DNA of 64,000 nucleotides from Frateuria_A sp051900535. GTDB lineage: Bacteria > Pseudomonadota > Gammaproteobacteria > Xanthomonadales > Rhodanobacteraceae. The position numbers and the translations under genes were made by a program. The notes under the pieces are model-generated. The model saw nothing but the letters and a program-made list of their open reading frames with translations, ran no database searches and was not told the DNA's origin. Location: NCBI RefSeq assembly GCF_051900535.1, contig NZ_JBHZGI010000005.1:178125-242124 (forward strand), given 5' to 3'. Shown here piece after piece: positions 50,874-60,108 of this stretch; position 1 is the stretch's first letter, and the number at the start of each line of letters is the position of its first letter.

Positions 50874-51872
50874 TCAGCTGGTCTTGCTGGCGGTTGTGCC
50901 TTCCCCGATCCGCTGCGGTGCAGGTGTAGCGCCTTCGCCCAACTGGCGTCGCACGATGTAAAGCGGTTGTCCCTTGCTCTCGCCCAGGATCCGGATCAGG
51001 TATTCGCCAATGATACCGACTGCCAGCAGGCTCAGGCCGCCGTAGAAGTTGACTGCCAGGAACAGGCTGGTCCAACCGGTAGCGCCGGTTCCGCGCAGCA
51101 GGCGGATGGCCAGGAACACGGCCCCCATGATAAAGCTGATGCCTGCAACGACCACGCCCACCATGGAGATGAGCTGCAGTGGCAACGCGCTGAAGTTCAG
51201 CACGTTGTCCAGCGTCGTGCGGATGAGTCGGCCCAGTCTGTAGTTGGAAACTCCATGCTGCCGGGCGTCGTGCTGCACGGGCACGTTGGCGATGCGACGA
51301 GTACTGCTGAGAATCAGCGGGCCAATCACCGGATAACGAGTGCGATGCGCGAGCAGGGTATCGACCAATTCCCGCCGCAGGCACCGGAACGAGGACATGA
51401 CCAAGCCAGGAGGTTTGCCGAAAATGTAGGTGTTAACCGTGCGGACCAGCAGGCTGCCGAGGTTGCGCCCGGAGGAGTGTTGCTTGGTGACGTAGGCGCC
51501 GAACACGGCATCCAGTTCAGGGTGCGCCACTAGATGTTGGTAAAGCTTCCCGATTTCCTCCGGGGGGTGTTGCAGATCGTCGTCCATGGTGACCACGTAG
51601 CGGCCCCGTGCATGTGCAAAACCGCACATGAGAGCCCGGAATTGCCCCACGTTGAACATCAACTCGATGTAGCGCACGTTGGGATGGCGCGCGACTTCGC
51701 GGGCGGCGGCCACGGCCGTGCCGTCCGGAGAGCAGTCGTCCACCAGGATGATCTCGTAGGGCCGGCCAAACGCATCCAGGCTCTGTTGCAATCGCGCAAG
51801 CAGCTGGGGCAAGGCCTGCTCGGTGCGGTAGCAGGGTATGACTACCGATAGTTCGGGGGTTTGCGTATCCAT
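50874..51872 (-). CDS. Polyprenyl-phosphate GT2 glycosyltransferase (ArnC/DPM-like), 332 aa
   Basis: A GT2 catalytic domain (LSVVIPCYRTEQALPQLLAR, EIILVDDCSPDGT, VTMDDDLQHPPEEI with the DDD motif) is followed by two membrane helices (about residues 225-250 and 265-290) and IIGEYLIRILGESKGQPLY, the typical end of ArnC/YfdH-type enzymes. It loads a sugar onto undecaprenyl phosphate. Start ATG 51872 (MDTQTPEL). Its grouping with SMR subunits and the WecE-like gene recalls arnB/C/E/F. Confidence 0.88.
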   Translation of the reverse strand: MDTQTPELSVVIPCYRTEQALPQLLARLQQSLDAFGRPYEIILVDDCSPDGTAVAAAREVARHPNVRYIELMFNVGQFRALMCGFAHARGRYVVTMDDDLQHPPEEIGKLYQHLVAHPELDAVFGAYVTKQHSSGRNLGSLLVRTVNTYIFGKPPGLVMSSFRCLRRELVDTLLAHRTRYPVIGPLILSSTRRIANVPVQHDARQHGVSNYRLGRLIRTTLDNVLNFSALPLQLISMVGVVVAGISFIMGAVFLAIRLLRGTGATGWTSLFLAVNFYGGLSLLAVGIIGEYLIRILGESKGQPLYIVRRQLGEGATPAPQRIGEGTTASKTS

Positions 51873-51927
51873 GATCTCGAGTGCTGCTGAGCTGTGATGC
51901 ATGCGGGCGTGGCTCTGGATAGTAGGT

Positions 51928-52806
51928 TCAGTGCGCCTTGGCGCGCGCCGCCACTAAACGCGATCCCCCGACCGGAAAGCGAAGTCCGGCGCGAATCAGC
52001 GCGCTCTCCACCCGCAACAATCCGTACAGGATCGAGTTGGTCATGCGACCGACCGACATTTCATCCTCGATCGCGTTGTCGCCCTCGAATCGCTTCTTGC
52101 GCCGCGAAACGTACAAAAGCGGCAGCAGCAGGCTTACGAACGAGGTCGAGAAAAGTATTTCGAACCCGACCTTTTGCAACTTCGCCTCGAGTTCCCCGCG
52201 CCGATAACGCCGCTTGTGACAGGCGTGCTCGTCCTGCGCGCTCCAGAGCGAGGGATGCTGTGGCACGGTGAAGATCGCGCCGCCTCCGGGGACCAGGGCG
52301 GCGTGGATCTCGGCGAGCACAGCCTCGTCCTCCTCGATGTGCTCGATCACGTCAAACGCACCCAGCAGATCAAACTCATCGCGGTAGGGAATCCGGCGCG
52401 CGTCCATCTGGAACAGATCAGCATCCGGCATGCGCCGGGCGGCAAAGCCCAGGCCTTCGATGAAGATCTCGCTGCCGCTGAGGGCCAGGCCCGGGCATTT
52501 CGTGGCGAGGGAACTGAGCACGTAACCGGTACCGCAACCGATTTCCATGAACGTGCGCGCCGTGGGGAAGTACCGGCGTATCACATGGGCGATGAGCTCG
52601 GAGCGCGCGCGGAACCAGAAGTGTCCGCTCTCGCGCTCGGCCAGCCAGGCGAATCCTTCCGGCCGGAAGCCGGACGACTCGCGCGCCAGCTCCGGTGCGT
52701 AGCACGGCACGCCTTCGATAATCGCAACCGCCTGCCCGCACCCGGGGCACGGTTGCGTGTGTGCGTCCGCGCGGAACAACGTGCCGCAAGAGAGGCAACG
52801 TCTCAT
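51928..52806 (-). CDS. SAM-dependent methyltransferase with N-terminal zinc ribbon, 292 aa
   Basis: N-terminal CxxC pairs (MRRCLSCGTLF and CPGCGQAV) form a zinc ribbon. A class I methyltransferase follows: FMEIGCGTGYVLSSLA (motif I), DAFDVIEHIEEDE-type acidic loop and GGGAIFTVPQHPSLW. C-terminal hydrophobic helices (FVSLLLPLLY) suggest membrane contact. It is the first gene of the minus-strand amino-sugar operon and may methylate a sugar or the lipid-linked intermediate. Confidence 0.8.
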   Translation of the reverse strand: MRRCLSCGTLFRADAHTQPCPGCGQAVAIIEGVPCYAPELARESSGFRPEGFAWLAERESGHFWFRARSELIAHVIRRYFPTARTFMEIGCGTGYVLSSLATKCPGLALSGSEIFIEGLGFAARRMPDADLFQMDARRIPYRDEFDLLGAFDVIEHIEEDEAVLAEIHAALVPGGGAIFTVPQHPSLWSAQDEHACHKRRYRRGELEAKLQKVGFEILFSTSFVSLLLPLLYVSRRKKRFEGDNAIEDEMSVGRMTNSILYGLLRVESALIRAGLRFPVGGSRLVAARAKAH

Positions 52807-53062
52807 CGGTTTCTCTCCCTCCAATCGCGCAGGATGATGGCACGGGCGTCGTGCACTGCGGTAGGGAGGCTTCTGCGAAGATGCCCGGAGAACGCCCCGC
52901 ACTGTGCGACGCGGGCACGATCTGGAGCGCGCCACCACCAAGGCTCAAATCCGCACTTCGAAGACAGGTGCCTCGGTGGACTTGTTGGGCCGCCCCACGG
53001 GGGCGGCCTGGTCGCCGTCCAGGCAGAAGATGGGCGACGGTCACGCCGATAGTCGTGTACGG
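52807..53062. other. Intergenic region, probable promoter of the amino-sugar operon
   Basis: About 255 bases between the methyltransferase start and the cysNC stop. No gene is seen; the leftward operon promoter should lie here. No clear terminator for cysNC was found. Confidence 0.35.
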
Positions 53063-54979
53063 CTAATGCTGCTCACGGATCAATGCCTCCGCCACGCGCG
53101 CAGCGAGTTCCTCCGGCGCGTTGTCCGTCGTGGCCAGCGTCAGTTCGGGGTTCTCGGGCTTTTCGTACGGTGAATCGATGCCGGTGAAATTGCGAATGCC
53201 GCCGGCGCGCGCCTTCGCGTACAGGCCCTTCGGGTCGCGCTGTTCGCAGATGTCCAGCGGCGTGTCGACGAAGACTTCGACGAACTCGCCTTCGGCGAAC
53301 ATTTCGCGCGCCATCGACCGCTCGCTGCGGAACGGGCTGATGAAGGAAACCAGCACGATGAGCCCGGCGTCGACCATCAACCTGGCGACTTCGGCCACGC
53401 GGCGGATGTTCTCCACGCGGTCCTCGTCGGTGAAGCCCAGGTCGCGGTTGAGGCCGTGGCGGACGTTGTCCCCGTCCAGCACGTAGGTGTGATAACCCAT
53501 CGCGTGCAGGCGCTTGTCCAGCAGGTTGGCGACGGTCGACTTGCCCGAGCCGGACAGGCCGGTGAACCACACGCAGCGCGGGCGCTGTCCCTTGATGCGG
53601 GAGCGCGCGTCGCGGTCGATGGTCAGGTGCTGCCAGTGGATGTTCTCGGCGCGGCGCAGCGCGAAGTCCAACGTGCCGGCGGCGACCGTGGCGTTGCTCT
53701 GGCGGTCGATCAGGATGAACGCGCCCAGTTCCCGGCAGTCGCCGTAGGCCTCGAACGCGATGGCGTGGTCCATGCTCAGGTTGCACACGGCCACCTCGTT
53801 GAGCTCCAGCCGCTTGGCCGCCAGGTGTTCCTGGGTGTTCACGTCGATCCGGTGCTTGATCTCGGTGATCTGCGCACTGACCGTGCGGCTGCCGATCTTA
53901 AGCCAGTATGGACGCCCGGGCAGCAGCGCCTGGTTGTCCATCCACAGGATGTGCGCGGCGAACTGGTCGGCCACCTGCGGCGGCTGGTTCGCGCTGGCCA
54001 GGACGTCGCCACGGCTGATGTCGCGTTCGTCGGCTAGGGTGAGCGTGACGGCCTGGCCGGCGCGGGCAAGCGCCAGGTCCCCGTCCGGCCCGAGCACGCG
54101 CTCGATCCGCGAGCGCGCGCCGCCGGGCAGGATCACCACTTCGTCGCCGGGCCTGATCTCGCCGGCCACCAGGGTGCCGGCGTAGCCGCGGAAGTTCTGG
54201 TCCGGGCGGCAGACCCACTGCACCGGCATGCGGAAGCCGGCGGTGGCGGCTGGCGGCTCGATGGCCACCGTCTCCAGGTGTTCGAGCAGGCACGGGCCGG
54301 TATACCAGGGCATCCGCTCGCTGCAGGTCGACACGTTGTCGCCGCGCAGGGCAGATACCGGAATCGCGGTGACCTCGGGAATGCCCAGTTGCGTGGCCAG
54401 CTCGCGGTAGCTCGCCTCGATCGCGCGGAAGGTGTCCTGGTCGTGGCCGACCAGGTCCATCTTGTTGACCGCCAGCAGCACGTGGCGAATGCCGAGCAGG
54501 CTGCAGATATAGCTGTGCCGGCGCGTCTGGGTCAGCATGCCCTTGCGTGCATCGACCAGCACCACCGCGAGGTCCGCGGTGGAGGCGCCGGTCGCCATGT
54601 TGCGCGTGTATTGCTCGTGCCCGGGGCAGTCGGCAACGATGAACTTGCGCCGTTCGGTGCCGAAGAACCGGTAGGCCACGTCGATGGTGATGCCCTGCTC
54701 GCGCTCGGCGGACAGGCCGTCCACGAGCAGGGCGAAGTCGAGTTCGCCGTTCTGCGTGCCGTGGCGGCGGCTGTCGCCCTCGAGCGCGGCGAGCTGGTCG
54801 TCGAACAGCAGCTTGGTGTCGTACAGCAGGCGCCCGAGCAAGGTGCTCTTGCCGTCGTCCACGCTGCCGCAGGTGATGAAGCGCAGCAGGCCCTTGGATT
54901 CGTGCTGTCGCAGGTAGGCGTCCACGGCCGAGGCGGCCTCGGCCAGGGTATCGATGGGTGCGTCTTCGTCGCGGCGCAT
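53063..54979 (-). CDS. cysNC: Bifunctional sulfate adenylyltransferase subunit 1/APS kinase CysNC, 638 aa
   Basis: CysN GTPase half: GSVDDGKSTLLGRLL, DCPGHEQYTRNM and NKMDLVG. APS kinase (CysC) half from about residue 450: GLSGSGKSTVANLLDKRL, DGDNVRHGLNRDLGF and ISPFRSERSMAREMF. It produces PAPS from APS and drives sulfate activation with CysD. The fusion is usual in xanthomonads. The PAPS made here could also feed the sulfotransferase domain at 36904-40242. It overlaps cysD by one base. Confidence 0.95.
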   Translation of the reverse strand: MRRDEDAPIDTLAEAASAVDAYLRQHESKGLLRFITCGSVDDGKSTLLGRLLYDTKLLFDDQLAALEGDSRRHGTQNGELDFALLVDGLSAEREQGITIDVAYRFFGTERRKFIVADCPGHEQYTRNMATGASTADLAVVLVDARKGMLTQTRRHSYICSLLGIRHVLLAVNKMDLVGHDQDTFRAIEASYRELATQLGIPEVTAIPVSALRGDNVSTCSERMPWYTGPCLLEHLETVAIEPPAATAGFRMPVQWVCRPDQNFRGYAGTLVAGEIRPGDEVVILPGGARSRIERVLGPDGDLALARAGQAVTLTLADERDISRGDVLASANQPPQVADQFAAHILWMDNQALLPGRPYWLKIGSRTVSAQITEIKHRIDVNTQEHLAAKRLELNEVAVCNLSMDHAIAFEAYGDCRELGAFILIDRQSNATVAAGTLDFALRRAENIHWQHLTIDRDARSRIKGQRPRCVWFTGLSGSGKSTVANLLDKRLHAMGYHTYVLDGDNVRHGLNRDLGFTDEDRVENIRRVAEVARLMVDAGLIVLVSFISPFRSERSMAREMFAEGEFVEVFVDTPLDICEQRDPKGLYAKARAGGIRNFTGIDSPYEKPENPELTLATTDNAPEELAARVAEALIREQH

Positions 54980-55899
54980 CAGAAATAGCCCTCCTGCTTC
55001 TTCTTCTCCATGGAGGCGCCGGCGTCCTGGTCGATCAGGCGGCCCTGCCGTTCGGAGGTCCTTGCGACCAGCATTTCCTGGATCACTTTCGGCAAGGTGT
55101 CCGCCTCGGACTCGATCGCACCGGTTAGCGGATAGCAACCCAGCGTGCGGAAGCGAACCTTGCGCATGGTGGGGCGTTCGCCTGGCGCGAGCGGCATGCG
55201 CTCGTCGTCGACCATGATCAGCATCCCGTCGCGCTCCACCACCGGCCGTTCGGCCGCCAGGTACAGCGACGGTACGGGGATATTCTCCCGGTAGATGTAG
55301 AGCCAGATATCCAGTTCCGTCCAGTTGGACAGCGGGAACACACGCACGCTTTCGCCCTTGCGGATGCGCGCGTTGTAGAGGCTCCACAGCTCCGGTCGCT
55401 GGTTCTTCGGATCCCACCGGTGCTGCGCGTTGCGGAAGGAGAACACGCGTTCCTTGGCGCGCGACTTCTCCTCGTCGCGCCGGGCGCCGCCGATGGCGGC
55501 GTCGAAGGCGTGGGCATCGAGCGCCTGCTTGAGCGCCTGCGTCTTCATGATGTCGGTGTGCACCGCCGAGCCATGGCTGAAAGGCCCGACGCCGTCGCGC
55601 AACCCATCGGGGTTGGTGTGCACGATCAGTCGGCAACCGGTCTCGGCGGCGCGCCGGTCGCGGAAGGCGATCATCTCGCGGAACTTCCAGGTCGTGTCCA
55701 CGTGCAGCAGCGGAATCGGCGGCGGCGCGGGACGGAAGGCCTTCTGCAGCAGATGCAGCAGCACCGAGGAGTCCTTGCCGATCGAGTACAGCATCACCGG
55801 GTTGGAGAACTCGGCGGCGACCTCGCGCAGGATCTGGATGCTTTCGCCCTCGAGACGGTTGAGGTGAGAGCTTGAATGAGGCGCGTCGATCGCCGTCAT
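54979..55899 (-). CDS. cysD: Sulfate adenylyltransferase subunit 2 CysD, 306 aa
   Basis: PP-loop family: LYSIGKDSSVLLHLLQKAF (ATP-binding SGGKDS-like motif), HVDTTWKFREMIAFRD, and the family end (GRLIDQDAGASMEKKKQEGYF, with YF terminal). Start ATG 55899. It forms the ATP sulfurylase with CysN. It is upstream of cysNC in a two-gene operon. Confidence 0.95.
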   Translation of the reverse strand: MTAIDAPHSSSHLNRLEGESIQILREVAAEFSNPVMLYSIGKDSSVLLHLLQKAFRPAPPPIPLLHVDTTWKFREMIAFRDRRAAETGCRLIVHTNPDGLRDGVGPFSHGSAVHTDIMKTQALKQALDAHAFDAAIGGARRDEEKSRAKERVFSFRNAQHRWDPKNQRPELWSLYNARIRKGESVRVFPLSNWTELDIWLYIYRENIPVPSLYLAAERPVVERDGMLIMVDDERMPLAPGERPTMRKVRFRTLGCYPLTGAIESEADTLPKVIQEMLVARTSERQGRLIDQDAGASMEKKKQEGYF

Positions 55900-56176
55900 G
55901 GCACCCGGATCCTCTGCAAATGACGCGATTGTAACGGCATGGTGAAGCGCGTTGCGCGGCGGGACTGCCTGGACCAGTCCGGCGGCGCGCAAGGTCATCC
56001 ACGCCGCTGGAAGGTCATGGCCTGCAGGGCATTCGCGCTGAGGGGCGGCAATGGGCCGTGCGTGCCTTCCGACATGCATCGACCCCGGCAGGCGGGGTCG
56101 ATGCAGAGGTCGTGACAAACGCTCGAGCACGGCAGCGGAGGCCGCCTCAAGCCGGCGGGCGATGCCCGCCGAAGGG
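55900..56176. other. Intergenic region upstream of cysD
   Basis: About 280 bases with no gene. The cysD promoter lies at its left end and the etfA gene ends at its right. A GC-rich inverted sequence (GCGGGCGATGCCCGC) near 56156-56172 could act as a weak terminator of etfA. Confidence 0.4.
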
Positions 56177-57121
56177 TCAACCCAACGCCTGCTCCAGCTC
56201 CGGGATGAGCTTGAACAGGTCGCCGACCAGGCCGATGTCCGCCACTTCGAAGATCGGCGCCTCGGCATCCTTGTTGATCGCCACGATCGTGCCGGCGTCC
56301 TTGATACCGGTCAGGTGCTGGATGGCGCCGGAGATGCCGATGGCCATGTACAGCTCCGGCGCGATGATCTTGCCGGTCTGGCCGACCTGCATCTCGTTCG
56401 GCACGTAGCCGGCGTCAACCGCGGCGCGCGAGGCGCCCACCGCCGCGCCGATCCTGTCGGCGAACTTGTAGATGATCTCGAAGTTTTCCTTCGAGCCCAC
56501 GCCGCGGCCGCCGGAGACGACCTTGCTCGCGCTCTGCAGGTCCGGGCGGTCGCTCTTGCCCTGCTTCAGTTCGACGAAACGGGTGTGCGAGGGCAGGGCG
56601 ACATCCAGGTTCAGCACCTCGACCGGGGCGCTGTTCGCACCGGTGGCGGCCGCCGGCCAGGAGGCGGTGCGGATGGTGGCGACCACGGTGTGCGCCGGGT
56701 CGGCCTCGACCGTGACGATCGCGTTGCCGGCGTAGATCGGGCGCTTGAACGTGTGGGCGCCTTCGACCGCCATCACGTCGCTGACCTGCGCCACGCCGAG
56801 CAGGGCGGCCAACCGCGGGGCGAGGTCCTTGCCGAAGGTGGTGGAAGGTGCGAACACGTGGCTGTAGCCGGCGGCGGCCTTGGCCACCTGCGGCGCCAGC
56901 ACGGCGGCGAGCGCGTGCGCGTTCTCGGCGCGGGTGGCGGTGAGCACGCGGCTCACGCCTTCGATCTTCGCGGCCTCGGCGGCGATGGCGTCGGTGTTGT
57001 CGGCCAATACCAGCACGTCGATGGCCTCGGGCTTGACCGCCGCGGCGGCGCTCACGGCGCGCGCGGTGGAGGGGTTCAACTTGCCGCCCAGGTGTTCGGC
57101 GATGACGAGGATCTTGCTCAT
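56177..57121 (-). CDS. etfA: Electron transfer flavoprotein alpha subunit, 314 aa
   Basis: The C-terminal FAD domain is clear: SGGRGVGSKENFEIIY, GASRAAVDAGYVPNEMQVGQTGK and YMAIGISGAIQHLTGIKDAGTIVAINKD. With EtfB it passes electrons from acyl-CoA and other dehydrogenases to ETF-ubiquinone oxidoreductase, encoded three genes upstream. Its start is 27 nt after etfB. In Xanthomonas etfA marks the border of the LPS locus. Confidence 0.95.
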   Translation of the reverse strand: MSKILVIAEHLGGKLNPSTARAVSAAAAVKPEAIDVLVLADNTDAIAAEAAKIEGVSRVLTATRAENAHALAAVLAPQVAKAAAGYSHVFAPSTTFGKDLAPRLAALLGVAQVSDVMAVEGAHTFKRPIYAGNAIVTVEADPAHTVVATIRTASWPAAATGANSAPVEVLNLDVALPSHTRFVELKQGKSDRPDLQSASKVVSGGRGVGSKENFEIIYKFADRIGAAVGASRAAVDAGYVPNEMQVGQTGKIIAPELYMAIGISGAIQHLTGIKDAGTIVAINKDAEAPIFEVADIGLVGDLFKLIPELEQALG

Positions 57122-57148
57122 GTCTTCTCTCCTGTTGCCGGCGGCTGC

Positions 57149-57892
57149 TTAGAGCAGGCCCTTCTGCTTGAGGGTGGCCACCAGCTCGGCCGCGTCCTTC
57201 ACCATCACGCCCTTGGTGCGCTTGGGCGGCGCGGCGTAGTGGGTGGTCTTGAGGTGGTCGCCGCCTTCGACGCCGAGCGAGGCGAACTCGATCACGTCGA
57301 TCGGCTTGGACTTGGCTTTCATGATGTCCGGCAGCTTGATGAAGCGCGGTTCGTTGAGGCGCAGGTCGGTGGTGATCACCGCCGGCAGTTCGGCCTCGAT
57401 GGTCTCCAGGCCGGCGTCGACCTCGCGGGTCACGGTGGCCTTGCCGTCGGCGATCTCGACCTTGCTGGCGAAGGTGGCCTGCGGGCGGTCCCACAGCGCG
57501 GCCAGCATCTGGCCGGTCTGGTTGGCGTCATCGTCGATCGCCTGCTTGCCCAGGATCACCAGCCCCGGCTGCTCCTTCTCGACCAGCTTGAGGAAGGCGC
57601 GCGCGGCGGTGAGGGGCTGGATCGCGTCGGCGGTCGTGACGTGAATGGCGCGGTTCGCGCCCATGGCCAGGCCGTTGCGCAGGTGCGCGGTGAGGTCGGC
57701 CGGGCCGATGCCGACGATCACGACTTCCTCGGCAACGCCCTTCTCGCGCAGCCGCAGGGCTTCTTCAAGCGCGATGTCGTCGAACGGATTGGCCGAGAGC
57801 TTCACTCCCTCGGTCACCACGCCGGTGCCGTCGGGCTTGACCTGGATGCGGACGTTGTAATCCACCACGCGCTTGTAGCCGACCAGAATCTT
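57149..57892 (-). CDS. etfB: Electron transfer flavoprotein beta subunit, 247 aa
   Basis: Starts MKILVGYKRVVDYNVRIQVK at 57892; the 12 residues upstream in frame are not family-like. The AMP-binding region VVIVGIGPADLTAHLRNGLAMGAN-type and the recognition loop VILGKQAIDDDANQTGQMLA are present. It partners EtfA. Confidence 0.95.
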   Translation of the reverse strand, partial: KILVGYKRVVDYNVRIQVKPDGTGVVTEGVKLSANPFDDIALEEALRLREKGVAEEVVIVGIGPADLTAHLRNGLAMGANRAIHVTTADAIQPLTAARAFLKLVEKEQPGLVILGKQAIDDDANQTGQMLAALWDRPQATFASKVEIADGKATVTREVDAGLETIEAELPAVITTDLRLNEPRFIKLPDIMKAKSKPIDVIEFASLGVEGGDHLKTTHYAAPPKRTKGVMVKDAAELVATLKQKGLL

Positions 57893-57992
57893 CATCGGAT
57901 GGGATCCTTGCGTTGAATGCAGCGCCAAATGCGCCCGAAAACGCCCATTCTAGCGTGAGCGGTGCATGGGGCGCGTCGCCGTGGCGCCCGCT

Positions 57993-60005
57993 TCAGGCCA
58001 GGGCGCGGTCCAGCGCGTGGCGCGCGGCATCGAAGGAGAAGTGCTCCCGCACGTTGGCCAGGCCCGCCTCGGACAGGCGCATCCACAGCACCTCGTCGTC
58101 GTACAGGCGCAACACGGCCTCGGCGAAGTTTCCGGCGTCGTCCGCCACCAGCACGTCCTGGCCATCCGCCAGGTTCATGCCTTCGGCGGCGATCGGGGTG
58201 GCGACCACCGGCAGGCCGTGGCTCATCGCCATGTTCACCTTGCCCTTCACGCCGGCGCCGTAACGCAGCGGCGCCAGTGCGACGCGACAGCCGGACAACC
58301 ACGGGTCCAGGCTTTCCACCCGCCCGTGGGCGCGGATGCCGGCAGCGGCCAGGCGCGTGCGTTCCACCTCGGGCATGTCGCCGAGCAGGTGCAGTTCGAT
58401 GTCCGGTCGCTTCGCACGGATGCGCGGATAGATCTCGCCAGCGAGCCAGTCGACGGCATCGATGTTGGGCGGGTGCGCACAGCCGCCGACGAACATCAGC
58501 CCGGCACGCTCGTGGAAGCCGCGGCTGCGGCCGGGCACGTCGTGCACGTTGGAGAGCAGTTCCACGCGCGCCTGCGGCAGTTGGGCCATCAGCAGATCGC
58601 GTTCGATCGGGCTGACCACCAGTGTGACGTCGGCGGCCTGTATCAGGCCGAGCTCCGCCTGGCGCGAGGCTTCGGCCTGGCGCGCCAGTGCCGGGTTGTC
58701 CGCATGTTCGGCAGCGCGCTGCTCGCGCAGGAAATGCAGGTCGACGGTATCGAACAGCACCCTCGCGCGCGGTGCCAGCCGGCGCACGAGCGGAAGGTGG
58801 GGCAGGGCAATGTAGTGGCGGCAGAGCATCACTGCATCCAGCCCCTGGCCTTCGCGCACCAGCCAGTTGGACAGCGGCGGGGTCCAGGGCTTGCACAGCA
58901 CGCGCACGCCCAGGCGCCCCAGCCGCTCGATCTCTTCCGGCGTGGCGCGGCGGTTGTCCGCCATGAAGCTGACCTGCCAGTGCCGCTCTCGCAGCAGGCG
59001 CATGATGTTGACCAGCCGCAGCGAGCCCGAGTCGCGCGTGGGATCGGGCGTCAGCGCATCGACGATGAGGATGTGCCGGCGACCCCAGCCCAGCGCCTCC
59101 TCCACGCGGGTACGCGCGGGCGGTTGGCGACCGAGCGCATCGCGCCACTTGTCGACGAACTTGGCCTGGTTGATCTGCTGGTACTGCTTGACGCCGGCGA
59201 AGGGATCGAGCCCCGAAGTGATGCCTTCGCAATGCACCACCACGCTGGCCGGTTCGTAGAGCACCCGTCTGCCGGCCGCGCGCACGGCAAAGCCCAGGTC
59301 CATGTCCTCGCAATAGGCCGGCGCGTAGCGCGCGTCGAAGCCTCCGATCGCGCGGAACAAATTCGCGTCGACCATCAGGCTGGCGCCGGAGACATAGTCG
59401 GCATCGCGGCGGTAAAGGAAACGCGGATCGTCCGGCTGCTCGAAGCGGCCGTAGTTCCATGCCTGTCCGTCCGCATACACGATGCCGCCGGCTTCCTGCA
59501 GGCGGCCGTCGGGATAGACCAGCCGGCTGCCGGCGATGCCGGCGTCGGGTTCCTCGACGAGGCAGGCATGCAAGCGGTCCAGCCAGCCCGGCGTGACCTG
59601 GGTATCGTTGTTGAGGAACAACAGATACGCGCCGCGTGCCGCGGCGGCGCCCGCATTGCAGGTGCCGATGAAACCCAGGTTGTCCGGATTGCGCAGCAGC
59701 CGCACGCCTTCGATGCCGGCGAGGACCTGCGCGGTGTCGTCGGGCGAGGCATCGTCCACCACGATCACCTCGAACGGCGCCTGCGCGCCATGCCGGGCGA
59801 TCGAGCGCAGGCAGGCCACCGTGTAATCGAGCTTGCCGTGGACCGGGATGATCACCGACACCAGCGGCTGATCGCTGCACGGCAGCGCCGCCGGCGGCAC
59901 GCCGCTACCCAGCGGTTCGATCTCGAAGGTGGTGGATGCCTGCCGGCGCGGCCGCCATTCCTGCAGGATGCGGTCGGCGGTGCCGCGCAGGCCGCGCTGG
60001 GCCAT
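57993..60005 (-). CDS. Two-domain glycosyltransferase (GT2 plus GT4-like), 670 aa
   Basis: The first half is GT2: LVSVIIPVHGKLDYTVACLR, EVIVVDDASPDDTAQ, LLFLNNDTQVTPGW and APAYCEDMDLGFA. The second half is GT-B: ILIVDALTPDPTRDSGSLR, LMFVGGCAHPPNIDAVDWLA and APLRYGAGVKGKVNMAMSHG. Such double transferases make cell-surface glycans. ATG 60005 is chosen; a CTG at 60071, preceded by GAGGA, could extend it by 22 residues. It sits between etfB and the ETF-QO gene, an unusual place for a glycan gene, and fits as an outlying part of the O-antigen locus. Confidence 0.82.
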   Translation of the reverse strand: MAQRGLRGTADRILQEWRPRRQASTTFEIEPLGSGVPPAALPCSDQPLVSVIIPVHGKLDYTVACLRSIARHGAQAPFEVIVVDDASPDDTAQVLAGIEGVRLLRNPDNLGFIGTCNAGAAAARGAYLLFLNNDTQVTPGWLDRLHACLVEEPDAGIAGSRLVYPDGRLQEAGGIVYADGQAWNYGRFEQPDDPRFLYRRDADYVSGASLMVDANLFRAIGGFDARYAPAYCEDMDLGFAVRAAGRRVLYEPASVVVHCEGITSGLDPFAGVKQYQQINQAKFVDKWRDALGRQPPARTRVEEALGWGRRHILIVDALTPDPTRDSGSLRLVNIMRLLRERHWQVSFMADNRRATPEEIERLGRLGVRVLCKPWTPPLSNWLVREGQGLDAVMLCRHYIALPHLPLVRRLAPRARVLFDTVDLHFLREQRAAEHADNPALARQAEASRQAELGLIQAADVTLVVSPIERDLLMAQLPQARVELLSNVHDVPGRSRGFHERAGLMFVGGCAHPPNIDAVDWLAGEIYPRIRAKRPDIELHLLGDMPEVERTRLAAAGIRAHGRVESLDPWLSGCRVALAPLRYGAGVKGKVNMAMSHGLPVVATPIAAEGMNLADGQDVLVADDAGNFAEAVLRLYDDEVLWMRLSEAGLANVREHFSFDAARHALDRALA

Positions 60006-60108
60006 GCTGCCGCTTACGCGCTGCAGCAGGTAGCGGGCGCGGCGGAGGTGCCAGCGGAAGGTACTGCTCAGGGTTGCGTCCTCTGTGCGGTCGAGACTTC
60101 GGAGCCCG

